Positions 33,649-43,284 of a stretch of 64,000 nt of DNA are shown here, piece after piece (positions within the stretch are counted from its first letter, which is position 1; every line of letters starts with the position of its first letter). Both the position numbers and the translations under genes were made by a program. The DNA is from Mucilaginibacter robiniae (GTDB lineage: Bacteria; Bacteroidota; Bacteroidia; Sphingobacteriales; Sphingobacteriaceae). The stretch is taken from the NCBI RefSeq assembly GCF_012849215.1, contig NZ_CP051682.1:2108001-2172000 (forward strand), written 5' to 3'. Below the pieces are notes generated by a model. The model was given only the letters and a program-made list of their open reading frames with translations, was not told the origin of the DNA and searched no databases.

Positions 33649-36600
33649 TTACTGGTTTTGGTAATGGTAATCATAGTGCTTCACGATGTTACCCTGCGCA
33701 TCTTTGATGTTCAACAGGCGCTGAAAACCGTCATACTCGTAGTACGTGGTCATCCCCTTGGCATCCGTCTGCGAGGTCATCCCCACTAACGGCTCATACG
33801 TATATGTCGTCACCATCGCTTTTTTGAGCCGATTATCTGTACGCAGTACATTCAGCGCATTGCGCACTGCTGCCGCATCACTGCTCGTGCTACCCGCCAG
33901 CTGGTCAATCGTAGCCTGCCCCAGTACCGCCGCCACCTCCTGGTAACTCGCATTCCTCACCTCCGCTATCGGGTACTGATTATTATAACCCCATAAATAC
34001 ACCGTCGTTGGTCCGGATGGTTTCTGGCTATCAATAAGGTTGCCCTTACTGTTATAAGTATAATGTATTTGTTGCACGTAATGATTATCCCTTTTGTTGT
34101 TCGGGATTGAGGGCGTTAATGCAAATGGAGATAATGTTTGCAGAGCATAAGAGTTAGTTGGAGTTATAATTTTATCATGACTCGCATACTCGTTATAGCT
34201 TCCCTGAGACGCTTGCCCATCAATGGAGACAACACTTTCTATAGGATAATCTAACATGTTGGCGTTTCGCATATCACTGGTAAAATCATCAGTGACATTG
34301 TAATCACTTGGGTAATAATTCTGAACTGTATAGGTTTTACCATTGCTACCGAGAGTTGAAGTTATACGCTGTTGATTATTTATATTGTATATATAAGTTG
34401 TAGTAGCTATTAATGAACTATTACCATCCAAGCTACTCTCAATCTTACTACTTACATTAACATGTCCGGTTTTAATTGGGTAAAAGTGCAGGTACTCGGC
34501 TTGTGGATCAAACGAGTACGCGCCACGGCAACTAAACTCTGGACTTCCGTCCTGGTTGATTCTTGGCAAGTATTCTCCCTTAGAGGCCCAGTATACAAAA
34601 GGTTTACCTATGGTATAATCATAATGTACCGAGTGAATAGTTGTGTAGTCTCCTTTATCATTCCTTTTTTGTTCTTGCTGTTCTATTAACTTACCATTGT
34701 CCAGGTAAGGTACCGAAGGTATACCTGGTAAATTATACCCATAAAAAAAGTAGGCATCTGGCTTGCAATTGTATTGGTAAACAGTTCTCCCCTGATCTTG
34801 ATTATTACCACCAATGCGTTGCTCATAGACTGTTGAATAACCGTAAAGGCTGCCGTTTGCAGAATAAGAGTATGGCAAGCTTGGATTAGAGTACAAGATA
34901 GAATAATTACGCGTGGTTAATACATCTGGTGGCGCCGTCTGAAATTCACTACCATGACAGGAATTCCGAAGCGCAGAGTTATTTCTTAAAATAGCATTAT
35001 ATTGATCGACAAGATCTTTATTAGTTGAACAACTAGGCCCCATGTAGCCTCCAAAAGGACCATAACTATATCGAAAAAAAACTGTCGGGGTCATTAATTG
35101 TCCGCCTTCATAAGATATTTTGCGTTGGTGAGCGATTTGCCCTTGGCTTGTATAATCTATAATTTGGCCGATGCGTAATCCTGGTCCTGAATATGTGACT
35201 TTGTTTACCGTTGAATTCATTACCTTATAGGTGATATCTATATGAGAGCTGAAGCCCCCTAAGGTGCCTGTTTGATTAACAGGGAATTGAGCTGTAAGGC
35301 GATAATGACCTGGTGCAAGTTCTCTAAGTACATTAGCTACACCGCAGTAAGCTCCACTACTAATCAATGAATTATTGGAATCGAATATGTTATTCTGGTC
35401 AAGTTCCCAAATTCCTGTGTTGGGATTTTGTTTTTCGAGCAAAGCATACATGCTATAATTATTGTTGCCACTTCCATTTGGAAAATAGGGATTAGCGCCA
35501 CCAGCCGTTCCTTGACCTGCAACTGCGCATTTACCGACTCCACCTTGGCAGAACAGACGTACATTTAAATAGGTGGGGTTAACTGTTCCATTCGCAGAAA
35601 CATAGTTAACGGCTGGCACATCAAATTCTTTTTGCTGAATGCCGGTCCCAATTGCATCAACCGCTACAACGTTATCTACTAAATTCTGGGAAAGCTGTTC
35701 CTTACTGAAGGTATGTGGTTCATATTTGTACTCAGTATAGCCCCCAGTAGGATAAGTCACACGGGTCAAAATTCCTGCTTTTGTAAAATTAAAATCTGCC
35801 GCCCGAAACCCTAAAGTTGTTTTTTTTGCCGCTTCAATAATGTCTAAGCTAGGCTGATAATCGGTAAACGCCAGATCGTTGTAGTTAGGCAACAATGATT
35901 TAATAGTATTACCATTAAAATATCCCCAAATGTCTTGAGCCCAAGATGTTTTATAAGGTAATGGAGTTGAATCATAATCAAATTGGTAAGCAGGATTGTT
36001 ATCAATCTGTACGGAAAGTAGTTTTAACCTTTTTTGCCGGTAGGATTCATCTGCAGTTGCAACACTTGGATTGTCAGACGGCAGATTATCAACAGTATAA
36101 TCGCCGTATGATCCTACAGGATCTGCAAAATATGTATATCCAAACTTAACAAGTTTAATGGGATCAACGTTGCCTTCCTTATAAATTGCAATTTGATCTA
36201 ATTTCCTCCCAGCCATATCCTCACGCTCACTAGAATTAAAAACTATGTGCCCATTATCAAAATTAATTTCGCTTAAATAAAGATTTTGGATACTACTTGA
36301 AGCATTCAAAAAGTCATTTGGAAAAAACTGATTGTAGGTATCTACCGCCCAAGTTTGAGACCTGGTTTGTTGAGAAAAGGTATTTATAGCAGGACTGTAC
36401 TTGAAAGATATTGTTCGACCTGCTGGGCTGATTATTTGGCTTAAATAAACTGAATATTGGAAAGTTGTATTTGGAGCGGTTGTTGAAAGTCCTGGAGTTT
36501 GCGTAACGGCAACATCACGGAAAATGTACTGAGTTCCATCGGGCATGATGGCTGTAAAATTATGTTCTCCGTTCGCTGTAAATCTTATATTTTGGCCATT

Positions 36601-37203
36601 AACACTAACCATTTGCTTATTTATAGAACCATTGGGAATAAAAAACTTTTCAGATATTCCATTTGCACTCATAGTATACAAATCGGGTTCATAATTAGCA
36701 CTTGCAGCTTGTATGTTATACAGGTGGCATTCGCCTTGCGAATCAGAAAAAAGAGTTCCTCGGTTTACAACGTTAGTGAGTACTGTTTGCGGTGTAGGTT
36801 GGCCGGTGAATGAGGGTGGGACAATATCAAATTTTTCCTTGTTCTCGAAGGTAGAAAAAGGAGTTTCCTGAACAGCTCCCACAGTGGAAATATTCCAGCC
36901 TAATCCTATCCAACCCGCCTCCTCGGCAACTTTTATTCCGCTAGTGTTATAATTAATTGAAATAGGAAAAGACAGATCACCAGTTTTAATCTCGTATAAG
37001 GGAACTTCAATGTTTGCTGTACCGTTGAAATAGGATACTGGAGTTTCCGCAAACTTTAGAAGAGTAGCAATATCAGGTGCCTTGGGTAAGGTAAAATTGT
37101 TGATAGATGATGGTCTCTGTTGGGCAAAAATCAGGTTACTGAATTGTAGTAACAATGCCAAAGTAATTATATATAATTTCATGTAATTGTATCTTGTCTT
37201 CAC
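33649..37203 (-). CDS. SpvB/TcB-like YD-repeat secreted protein
   Basis: A large secreted protein (1184 residues) with a signal peptide (either ATG at 37203 or at 37182, cleavage near IFAQQ). The N-terminal region PISINYNTSGIKVAEEAGWIGLGWN is typical of Bacteroidetes SpvB-like proteins that stand directly before RHS genes; later parts are YD-repeat-like (VTYPTGGYTEYKYEPH, KGMTTYYEYDGFQRLLN). It likely forms the shell or delivery partner of the RHS toxin. Its stop lies 36 bases upstream of the preferred RHS start. Confidence 0.85.
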   Translation of the reverse strand: MKTRYNYMKLYIITLALLLQFSNLIFAQQRPSSINNFTLPKAPDIATLLKFAETPVSYFNGTANIEVPLYEIKTGDLSFPISINYNTSGIKVAEEAGWIGLGWNISTVGAVQETPFSTFENKEKFDIVPPSFTGQPTPQTVLTNVVNRGTLFSDSQGECHLYNIQAASANYEPDLYTMSANGISEKFFIPNGSINKQMVSVNGQNIRFTANGEHNFTAIMPDGTQYIFRDVAVTQTPGLSTTAPNTTFQYSVYLSQIISPAGRTISFKYSPAINTFSQQTRSQTWAVDTYNQFFPNDFLNASSSIQNLYLSEINFDNGHIVFNSSEREDMAGRKLDQIAIYKEGNVDPIKLVKFGYTYFADPVGSYGDYTVDNLPSDNPSVATADESYRQKRLKLLSVQIDNNPAYQFDYDSTPLPYKTSWAQDIWGYFNGNTIKSLLPNYNDLAFTDYQPSLDIIEAAKKTTLGFRAADFNFTKAGILTRVTYPTGGYTEYKYEPHTFSKEQLSQNLVDNVVAVDAIGTGIQQKEFDVPAVNYVSANGTVNPTYLNVRLFCQGGVGKCAVAGQGTAGGANPYFPNGSGNNNYSMYALLEKQNPNTGIWELDQNNIFDSNNSLISSGAYCGVANVLRELAPGHYRLTAQFPVNQTGTLGGFSSHIDITYKVMNSTVNKVTYSGPGLRIGQIIDYTSQGQIAHQRKISYEGGQLMTPTVFFRYSYGPFGGYMGPSCSTNKDLVDQYNAILRNNSALRNSCHGSEFQTAPPDVLTTRNYSILYSNPSLPYSYSANGSLYGYSTVYEQRIGGNNQDQGRTVYQYNCKPDAYFFYGYNLPGIPSVPYLDNGKLIEQQEQKRNDKGDYTTIHSVHYDYTIGKPFVYWASKGEYLPRINQDGSPEFSCRGAYSFDPQAEYLHFYPIKTGHVNVSSKIESSLDGNSSLIATTTYIYNINNQQRITSTLGSNGKTYTVQNYYPSDYNVTDDFTSDMRNANMLDYPIESVVSIDGQASQGSYNEYASHDKIITPTNSYALQTLSPFALTPSIPNNKRDNHYVQQIHYTYNSKGNLIDSQKPSGPTTVYLWGYNNQYPIAEVRNASYQEVAAVLGQATIDQLAGSTSSDAAAVRNALNVLRTDNRLKKAMVTTYTYEPLVGMTSQTDAKGMTTYYEYDGFQRLLNIKDAQGNIVKHYDYHYQNQ

Positions 37204-37327
37204 AAGTCGATGCTTTAAAGGCTTCTCAAGGCATTAATTCAGATAGTTCAGGCAATTGTAAATATTGCCTTCTGAGTTATTGCTTGGTTTAGATCATTAT
37301 GCAGCTTAGTTCTCTCTTAACTTACAA

Positions 37328-37699
37328 TTATCTTTTTCTAAGCTTATTTGCGAGTTTATTAATTTGTAATTGTTGGCACTCCATTAACTTTCGTTGCTGG
37401 ATCAGATACAGCGTCAGTTCCTCTACCTTTTTGAGGAGTACTTTATTCATCTCACCCAGGTTCATACCTTCTTTTTCCACTTCAGCTGCTGCAGGTACCT
37501 CCGGTAAATGTTTGTTCTTATCAATATAGGTTTTCACTTCTTCCAACGAAGGCAAACGATAAGATGACTTAAATACATAATCCGGAAAGTTGGCGGTTTC
37601 TACTTTAACCTCTTTAGAACGAATCATACCATTGACGGCTAACTTGGCTTGCGGGTCATCAATACCGATGCCTACATTACCATCTCCTCTGATCCACAT
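37328..37699 (-). CDS. Tail-fibre-like protein, C-terminal fragment (frameshifted gene)
   Basis: Second part of the gene starting at 38613. The residues SLEEVKTYIDKNKHLPEVP and EGMNLGEMNKVLLKKVEELT form the coiled-coil ending common in Bacteroidetes tail-fibre-like secreted proteins. The frame continues upstream of its ATG as GFAFYNHNNSNQETKLMWIR, but the main frame is lost at a run of five C's (37746-37750, reverse strand G's); adding one base restores a single continuous protein. Confidence 0.75.
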   Translation of the reverse strand: MWIRGDGNVGIGIDDPQAKLAVNGMIRSKEVKVETANFPDYVFKSSYRLPSLEEVKTYIDKNKHLPEVPAAAEVEKEGMNLGEMNKVLLKKVEELTLYLIQQRKLMECQQLQINKLANKLRKR

Positions 37700-38613
37700 A
37701 AGTTTAGTTTCTTGATTACTGTTGTTGTGATTGTAAAAAGCAAAGCCCCCACTGATCCTGCACCCTGATTGGCGATAAAATCTGCTTCCCCAAAGCCAGC
37801 AGAACGATTCCAGCCTGTTACCATTTGGCCCATTGTTGCTAAAAAATCCAAGTTCGTAGAGCCAGGGTCTAAGTTACCTTCACTACTACCTGTAACCAAA
37901 GGACCACGTACATCGAGTTTACCATTCGGATAAAGCGTACCTAAACCCACCTTACCTGTGGATCCTTCTATATACATCCGGGTATACAGTGGTGCTGAAC
38001 CTGCTGCACCTTTGGTATCAAAAAACATGTCCCCACTCCAGTCAGCATCATCAGCCACCTTAATGCGGGCGGATGGATTCTGACCATCCCGCTGATAGGT
38101 AGAAAAATAAATTTCAGAGCTGGTTCCAATACCACCACCACCATTAGTAATCTCCAAAACACCACCCTGACCGTGGCTGGCATCTTTTCTTATTTCCACT
38201 AAGGATTGAGGCGTAGCCGTACCAATACCTATATTCCCAATAGAGTTTATTCTAAATAAAGACTGCTCATTGAAACTGCCTGACGATGACCTGCTAATAC
38301 CAAAGTAATCGGTAATTGCTCCATGTCCCATGTAAAGCTTCCAGGCTGGTAAAGCTGAATTAACAAACCCCCAGGCGTTGTTCGATGTCCTTAAGAAATT
38401 AGAGGTAAGTGAGATACCTGCATACGAAGACGCATCTTCTGGCATCAATGCGGTACCATTAGGCATCCACAATGCTCGGTAAGATCCATCAACATGCTGC
38501 GAAGGAACACTGGTGTTGATAGCAGCATTCCCATTAGTCGGAAACGTGTTCTGCGCATGCGTTTTTGTGCCGTACAGTATACCGGCTAGAAAGAGAAAGT
38601 AGAGTTTTTTCAT
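37672..38613 (-). CDS. Tail-fibre-like secreted protein, N-terminal fragment (frameshifted gene)
   Basis: First 300 residues or so of a secreted protein: signal peptide to about residue 20 (GTKTHAQ), then repeated phage-tail-like units (NIGIGTATPQSLVEIRK, KVGLGTLYPNGKLDVRG). The last about 20 residues of this frame are out of phase after the poly-G run. Such genes commonly precede SpvB/RHS pairs in Bacteroidetes and may form surface or adhesive fibres. Transcribed in the same direction as the toxin operon, with about 125 bases to the SpvB-like start. Confidence 0.75.
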   Translation of the reverse strand: MKKLYFLFLAGILYGTKTHAQNTFPTNGNAAINTSVPSQHVDGSYRALWMPNGTALMPEDASSYAGISLTSNFLRTSNNAWGFVNSALPAWKLYMGHGAITDYFGISRSSSGSFNEQSLFRINSIGNIGIGTATPQSLVEIRKDASHGQGGVLEITNGGGGIGTSSEIYFSTYQRDGQNPSARIKVADDADWSGDMFFDTKGAAGSAPLYTRMYIEGSTGKVGLGTLYPNGKLDVRGPLVTGSSEGNLDPGSTNLDFLATMGQMVTGWNRSAGFGEADFIANQGAGSVGALLFTITTTVIKKLNLCGSEEMVM

Positions 38614-39466
38614 ATGTTATTTTTAAAACGGATAAGCATAAAGAATATAGAACTTGAGAATATCGACAGGTAAGACACACCATGATCACACAGCTTACGG
38701 AAGCTGTTAATCAAAATCAGGAATTATGAAAGGAGCCGTTTAGACGGTAGTAGAGATAAATCTAATATAGATCATACATTGTGAATACTTAAAGGTTGAA
38801 CAGTAAACTTTATACGTAGTGGGAAATTAAAGGTTACCACAATCTGTTGTTAAGATTATAAACATGTTATTATTATAGCTTTTTCCAAAGAAAAGCTTGG
38901 CTGCTGTATTCCAACCCGAACTTTGGCACATACATAGAAGTCACTGGCTTTGTAAGTCCTGAAGCACAATGAAAAAAACTCCACTATATTGTTAAGAGTT
39001 GAAATTAGAAACTTCACCTGCTCTAATACAAATCACTCAATAGTTGCAAAACGGTATTAATAAGCATTCTTCTGTAAGCAGGATGCCAAAGCTTATTGTG
39101 GTTTAAAAACCTTGTGTCTGGTAAACCAACAAAGGTTACGTTCAATTATAATTTTGTCCTTATAAATGTCGCTACTATCTACCCTCAATGTGATTTCAGA
39201 GAGCTGACGTTGAATATCCTCTAATTCTTTGTAGCTCTTATTGTTTTCGGATTGTGTAGAGAAAACCTCATGATAGTTCCCCGGCAGAATCACCATTTAA
39301 ACAGCATCGCTGATAAGATCTTGGATCAATGGTTAAGCAATCCACAATGCTGTGGTAGCTTTTATCACCTTTGATGAATGTAAGCCGTTCAATAACAAAT
39401 GAAACTACGCCATTATTTTGAACGTGCACGTAAATTAATGGTCCACGATCCATTACATCAATCAAT
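38614..39466. other. AT-rich stretch without convincing gene
   Basis: Nothing recognisable upstream of the tail-fibre-like gene. Two short reverse frames (39093-39296 and 39268-39465) overlap in different phases and may be pieces of one decayed gene, but neither shows a known motif. Confidence 0.4.
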
Positions 39467-39538
39467 TTCTTGGCATCTCAAGAAGCTGGATATTTCACCG
39501 GTTCCATTATTACTATAGATGGTGGATTCATCGCTTGA
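39467..39538 (+). pseudogene. C-terminal remnant of short-chain dehydrogenase
   Basis: Twenty-three codons ending in TGA encode FLASQEAGYFTGSIITIDGG then FIA, matching the conserved end of SDR-family oxidoreductases (S/F-TG-x-x-x-x-DGG). No other SDR sequence lies upstream, so this is a truncated scrap left by rearrangement near the right end of the element. Confidence 0.6.
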
Positions 39539-39698
39539 ATAATTTTATCATAGTATAGTCTAAACTAATTCTCGAAACAGGTAATTTTTATTAGCCCAAA
39601 CAATTTCTTATATTTGGTAAGAAATTGCAGTGTCAATCACTTTTTAATAGAAAGAAGGGCTGTATTTTGTGAAGAAATTTTAAGCTTGTCAATTTACC

Positions 39699-39715
39699 GC
39701 GTCATCTATGGCGTC
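39699..39715 (+). repeat. Subterminal 17-bp direct repeat, right copy
   Basis: Identical to 5958-5974 (GCGTCATCTATGGCGTC), here 60 bases inside the right attachment-like site. See the left copy for interpretation. Confidence 0.55.
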
Positions 39716-39765
39716 ATCAGATTGAAAGATTATAAATGATTGAAAATGAGCGTGATTTGTTTAAA

Positions 39766-39787
39766 GTTCGAGTCCCGTCCATTCCGC
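39766..39787 (+). other. Right attachment-site-like sequence (tRNA 3'-end-like)
   Basis: GTTCGAGTCCCGTCCATTCCGC resembles a tRNA T-loop plus acceptor strand without the remaining tRNA. It repeats the left site at 5832-5854 in the same orientation and is followed by the same hairpin and another integrase. It could be both the right end of the first element and the left end of a second element inserted in tandem. Confidence 0.6.
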
Positions 39788-39810
39788 TTTTTCAATACGA
39801 AAAAAGACAA

Positions 39811-39842
39811 AAACCCTTCAAATGAGCTCATTTGAAGGGTTT
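39811..39842 (+). terminator. Perfect palindromic hairpin beside right attachment site
   Basis: AAACCCTTCAAATGAG and its exact complement, followed by more T's. Nearly the same arm as at 5876-5909; probably the retained terminator of the tRNA target. Confidence 0.75.
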
Positions 39843-40037
39843 TTTGTTTTCAGGGCATACCAAATTATTCATCTTTTCGCATTATAAAAGGGAGTAATTC
39901 GAGAGTCATTTTCAAGTCTGCTAAAGTACTCTCGAATTTTGGTTTAACGCTCTGTTTGCCAGCTTGTTCACCCATTAAACATCTTGATTTCAGATGGTGA
40001 GTTAATTAATATTGTTTCACTATTAATCCTCATGATC

Positions 40038-41255
40038 ATGAGAACTTCACTCACGCTGCTTTTTTATTTAAAAAAGCCCAAGCACTATCAATCAGGCTCT
40101 ATGCCTGTTTATCTGCGCATCACCGTTGACGGGCAGCGCACAGAAATTGCCGTCAGCAGAAAGTATGATTCTGCAAAATGGAATAGCCAGACCGGCCGGG
40201 CTACGGGTACAAAGGCTGATGCTAAGGCTTTGAACATTTATTTAGATGACATCCAAAGCAAAATTTTTGAGATTCACCGTCAGATGACCGAGGCAGATGA
40301 AATGATCACAGCTGAAACGCTAAAGAACCGTTACACTGGCAAACTGGAAAAGGCAAGAACACTGGTTTCCGTCTTTCAGGAACATAATGCCCGTATGAAA
40401 GCATTGGTTGGTCAGGAGTTTGAGAAAAGCACATTGAAGCGTTATGAAACCTGCCTGATGCATACGGTTGATTTTATGAAGTGGAAGTTTAATATTTCAG
40501 ACATTGAACTCAAAAGAGTCAACTTCGAGTTCTTGACTGATTTCGAGTTTTATCTGCGCAGTGTACGTAAATGCGCTAACAACTCCGCTATCAAGTACAT
40601 CAAAAACCTAGGGAAGATTGTTCGTATTTGTTTGGGTAATGGCTGGCTGACCGTAGATCCCTATTTGAACTATAAGCCAAAAACCAAAAAGGTACACCGG
40701 ATAGTGTTAACGAAAGATGAGTTGCTAAGTATTGCCAATAAAGAGTTTACCGTAGAACGGCTTGGCTTAGTCAGAGACATTTTCCTTTTCAGCTGCTATA
40801 CAGGCTTGGCTTATGTGGATGTCCGAAAATTAAAACGTTCGGAAATGGTTAAAGGTGTCGATGATGACTTGTGGATTTATACCAACCGTCAGAAAACAGA
40901 TACGCTATCCCGTATACCCATATTACCTGTTGCCCTATCTATAATCAAAAAGTATGAGGACCATCCGCAATGCCTAATTGATGGCAAGCTATTACCGGTG
41001 ATGAGCAATCAGAAGATGAATGCCTACCTGAAGGAAATAGCTGACCTATGCCGCATTGATAAGCTACTGACCTTCCATATTGCCAGACACACTTTTGCGA
41101 CCACAGTAACGCTTAATAACGGCGTTCCTATTGAAAGTGTTGCCAAGATGATGGGGCATACCAGTATAAAAACCACACAGATCTATGCAAAAGTTATGGA
41201 TCATAAGATTAGCGAGGATATGCAGGCGCTTAAAGAAAAGCTATTTGTCGGCTAA
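40038..41255 (+). CDS. Tyrosine site-specific integrase of second element
   Basis: About 405 residues, homologous along its length to the integrase at 6103. The ATG at 40038 aligns with the other integrase start (MRTSLTLLFYLKKPK); earlier in-frame ATGs at 39984 and 40032 are less likely. Domains: arm-binding, SAM-like core-binding, and catalytic part with SCYTGLAYVDVRKL, FHIARHTFATTV (HxxR), MMGHTSIKTTQIYAKV with His and Tyr nucleophile. It lies about 250 bases after the right attachment-like site, the same spacing as the first integrase, and is followed by a RhuM-like gene. Confidence 0.92.
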   Translation: MRTSLTLLFYLKKPKHYQSGSMPVYLRITVDGQRTEIAVSRKYDSAKWNSQTGRATGTKADAKALNIYLDDIQSKIFEIHRQMTEADEMITAETLKNRYTGKLEKARTLVSVFQEHNARMKALVGQEFEKSTLKRYETCLMHTVDFMKWKFNISDIELKRVNFEFLTDFEFYLRSVRKCANNSAIKYIKNLGKIVRICLGNGWLTVDPYLNYKPKTKKVHRIVLTKDELLSIANKEFTVERLGLVRDIFLFSCYTGLAYVDVRKLKRSEMVKGVDDDLWIYTNRQKTDTLSRIPILPVALSIIKKYEDHPQCLIDGKLLPVMSNQKMNAYLKEIADLCRIDKLLTFHIARHTFATTVTLNNGVPIESVAKMMGHTSIKTTQIYAKVMDHKISEDMQALKEKLFVG

Positions 41256-41269
41256 TTCATCTTTTTAAT

Positions 41270-41306
41270 ATAGACCAGACTACCTGATTGCGGTAACTTG
41301 GTCTAT
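41270..41306 (+). terminator. Hairpin after second integrase
   Basis: ATAGACCA pairs with TGGTCTAT across a 21-base interval, with further partial pairing inside (ACTACC/GGTAACT), 15 bases after the integrase stop. Confidence 0.5.
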
Positions 41307-41339
41307 TAACCTACATAATTAAATCCTACATTTAAAGTA

Positions 41340-41789
41340 ATGACCAACAAGCAAATCCTTATATATCAAACAGAAGACGGACAAATGTCAGTGGATGTGA
41401 AACTAACAGAAAACACCATCTGGCTCAATCAATATCAAATAGCTGACCTGTTTACCACCGACCGCACTTCCATCCTCAAGCATATCAAAAATATTTATCG
41501 CTCCAGCGAACTGGACGAGCAGTCAACTTGTGCAAAATTTGCACAAGTTCAGGAAGAAGGCGGTCGAAAAATCAAACGAAATATCAGCCACTACAATTTA
41601 GACCTGATTATTTCCGTGGGATACCGCGTCAATTCTATACGGGGTACACAGTTCAGGATTTGGGCAAATAAAATTTTACAAGAATATCTACTTAGCGGTT
41701 ATGCGCTGAATGAGCGAAAGTTGAAGGAGCAGACCGAGCAACTTATTCTACCGTTACTTGAGCTGTTCTTAAAGGTTCAACAGAACTAA
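41340..41789 (+). CDS. RhuM-like protein, shortened
   Basis: A 149-residue protein matching the N-terminal half of RhuM-family proteins: ILIYQTEDGQMSVDVKL, IWLNQYQIADLFTTDRTSI, KHIKNIYRSSELDE, YNLDLIISVGYRVNSIRGT and FRIWANKILQEYLLSGYALN. The family is usually around 330 residues, so about half is missing; the last 20 residues are unlike the family. It stands behind the second integrase as the ORF6N gene stands behind the first. Function in mobile elements is unknown. Confidence 0.82.
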   Translation: MTNKQILIYQTEDGQMSVDVKLTENTIWLNQYQIADLFTTDRTSILKHIKNIYRSSELDEQSTCAKFAQVQEEGGRKIKRNISHYNLDLIISVGYRVNSIRGTQFRIWANKILQEYLLSGYALNERKLKEQTEQLILPLLELFLKVQQN

Positions 41790-41920
41790 AATAGAACCAA
41801 TTGATGGTCCATTTTCGATGTTTAACAGTCCACCAATTTCGAAAAAGCTAGAAGCAAATTCGCTTAATGATTATTAGCTCCTCTACATTTACTTAATCCT
41901 ATGATTGTATTTGAATTTAC

Positions 41921-42502
41921 ATGGCAAAAATTATACTTGAACAATTTGAGGACAATTATGTGACCAAAGGTGAAATACACTCTGGCAGATTGGGTCCTTG
42001 TATCGCTGTGGGAGTTTATCACAAAAGCAGTAAAAAAGCTTGGATGATTCATCACCCGAATATGGATGTTGATCGACCGTTAGAAGATTTTTTAGCAAAA
42101 GTTTCACGTGGATTAAAAGGAATCAAAACCATTCAAATCTATGTTACAGGATGCAGTATCGACGGTTTAGATCCTACAACAGACGCAAAATGTCGTAACG
42201 CCCGATCCTACGTCGAAGCTGTTTTGAAATCTAAATACCAGCTTGAGCAAATAACGATAAGTTGGGGAGAGCCTCGAGATACTACAGAGTTGGTTATAGA
42301 TACTGAGCTAGATGAAGTACGTAAAGAGACCTCTAATGGATATCTACTACTTAACAGGCCGAAACCGTTGTTTTGTGACACAATTTACGGCTCTAATAGG
42401 TATTCCGGGGATGTTGACCAGGCTATTCCGTGGCAAACTGACCAGTCTGAGAACTGGCGGAATGATGCAGCCAATGCTGTAGAAGCATTATTACAAAGTT
42501 AG
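41921..42502 (+). pseudogene. CheD-like protein truncated by IS21
   Basis: About 160 residues of genuine gene (to base 42398); the last 34 codons are read from the IS21 end. The N-terminal part GRLGPCIAVGVYHKSSKKAW followed by MIHHPN resembles the CheD deamidase fold, with the Cys and His in the positions of its catalytic pair. Identity is tentative because similarity rests on this motif. The C-terminus is lost, so the product is probably inactive. Confidence 0.5.
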
Positions 42503-42515
42503 CTATCTCAAGTTA

Positions 42516-43268
42516 TTATTGGTAACTGATTTCCTTTTCATCAGCCCTGCGTTTTTTTCTCATGGATTCACCCTTGAGATCCAGCCGGTGAGCGCTGTGT
42601 ACGATACGGTCTAATATTGCATCAGCTATTGTTTTTTCACCGATGACCTCATGCCATTTACTGACCGGAAGCTGTGAGGTAATGATCAGGGATGCTTTAC
42701 CATGCCGGTCTTCAATGATCTCCATCAGGGCAGCCCTGTTTTGTGCATCAAAAGGCTGCAAGCCAAAGTCATCGAGTATGAGCAGTTGCTGGCGTTCAAT
42801 CTTTGCGATCTCTTTGATGTAGGAGCCATCAGCCTTGGCCATCTTGAGTTTGGCAAATAGCTTGGGTGTACTGGCATAGAATACCCTATAGCCCTGCATA
42901 CAGGCCTGGTAACCAATAGCAGAGGCGATGTAGCTTTTGCCAATGCCGGTGCTGCCGGTCAGGAGCACATTCTCATTGCGCTCAATGAAGGTGCAGTCCG
43001 CCAGGCGCATGACCAGGTTGCGGTCAATGCTCCGCTCTGCCTGGTAGTTCACCTCTTCAATGGACGCTTTGTAGCGGAACTTGGCATGATAGATCTGGCG
43101 CTCTATACGCCGGTTATGCCGGTCATCCCATTCGGCATCCACCAGGTAGGCCAAGAGTTCATCGGCCGTGTAGTGATCTGTTTGCCCGGTTTCCAGGCTG
43201 CTTTGAAAAGCATGGAACATGCCGAAGAACTTCATCTTCCGCAGTTTGTCTAAAGTGTTTGTATTCAT
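42516..43268 (-). CDS. istB: IS21-family helper ATPase IstB
   Basis: A 250-residue AAA+ helper identical to the copy at 11171-11923, with Walker A GSTGIGKS and Walker B LLILDDFGLQ. Start chosen at 43268 as for copy 1. Confidence 0.94.
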   Translation of the reverse strand: MNTNTLDKLRKMKFFGMFHAFQSSLETGQTDHYTADELLAYLVDAEWDDRHNRRIERQIYHAKFRYKASIEEVNYQAERSIDRNLVMRLADCTFIERNENVLLTGSTGIGKSYIASAIGYQACMQGYRVFYASTPKLFAKLKMAKADGSYIKEIAKIERQQLLILDDFGLQPFDAQNRAALMEIIEDRHGKASLIITSQLPVSKWHEVIGEKTIADAILDRIVHSAHRLDLKGESMRKKRRADEKEISYQ

Positions 43269-43284
43269 ATGACTTGATTCGTGT

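Noticed and set aside
39093..39465. Two short reverse frames as genes
   Set aside because: They overlap in different phases and show no family features; perhaps one decayed gene, not enough to call.
12041..42398. Inversion of the segment between the IS21 copies
   Set aside because: The two attachment-like sites and integrases, one outside and one inside the segment, are in the same orientation, and swapped flanks give no target duplication.
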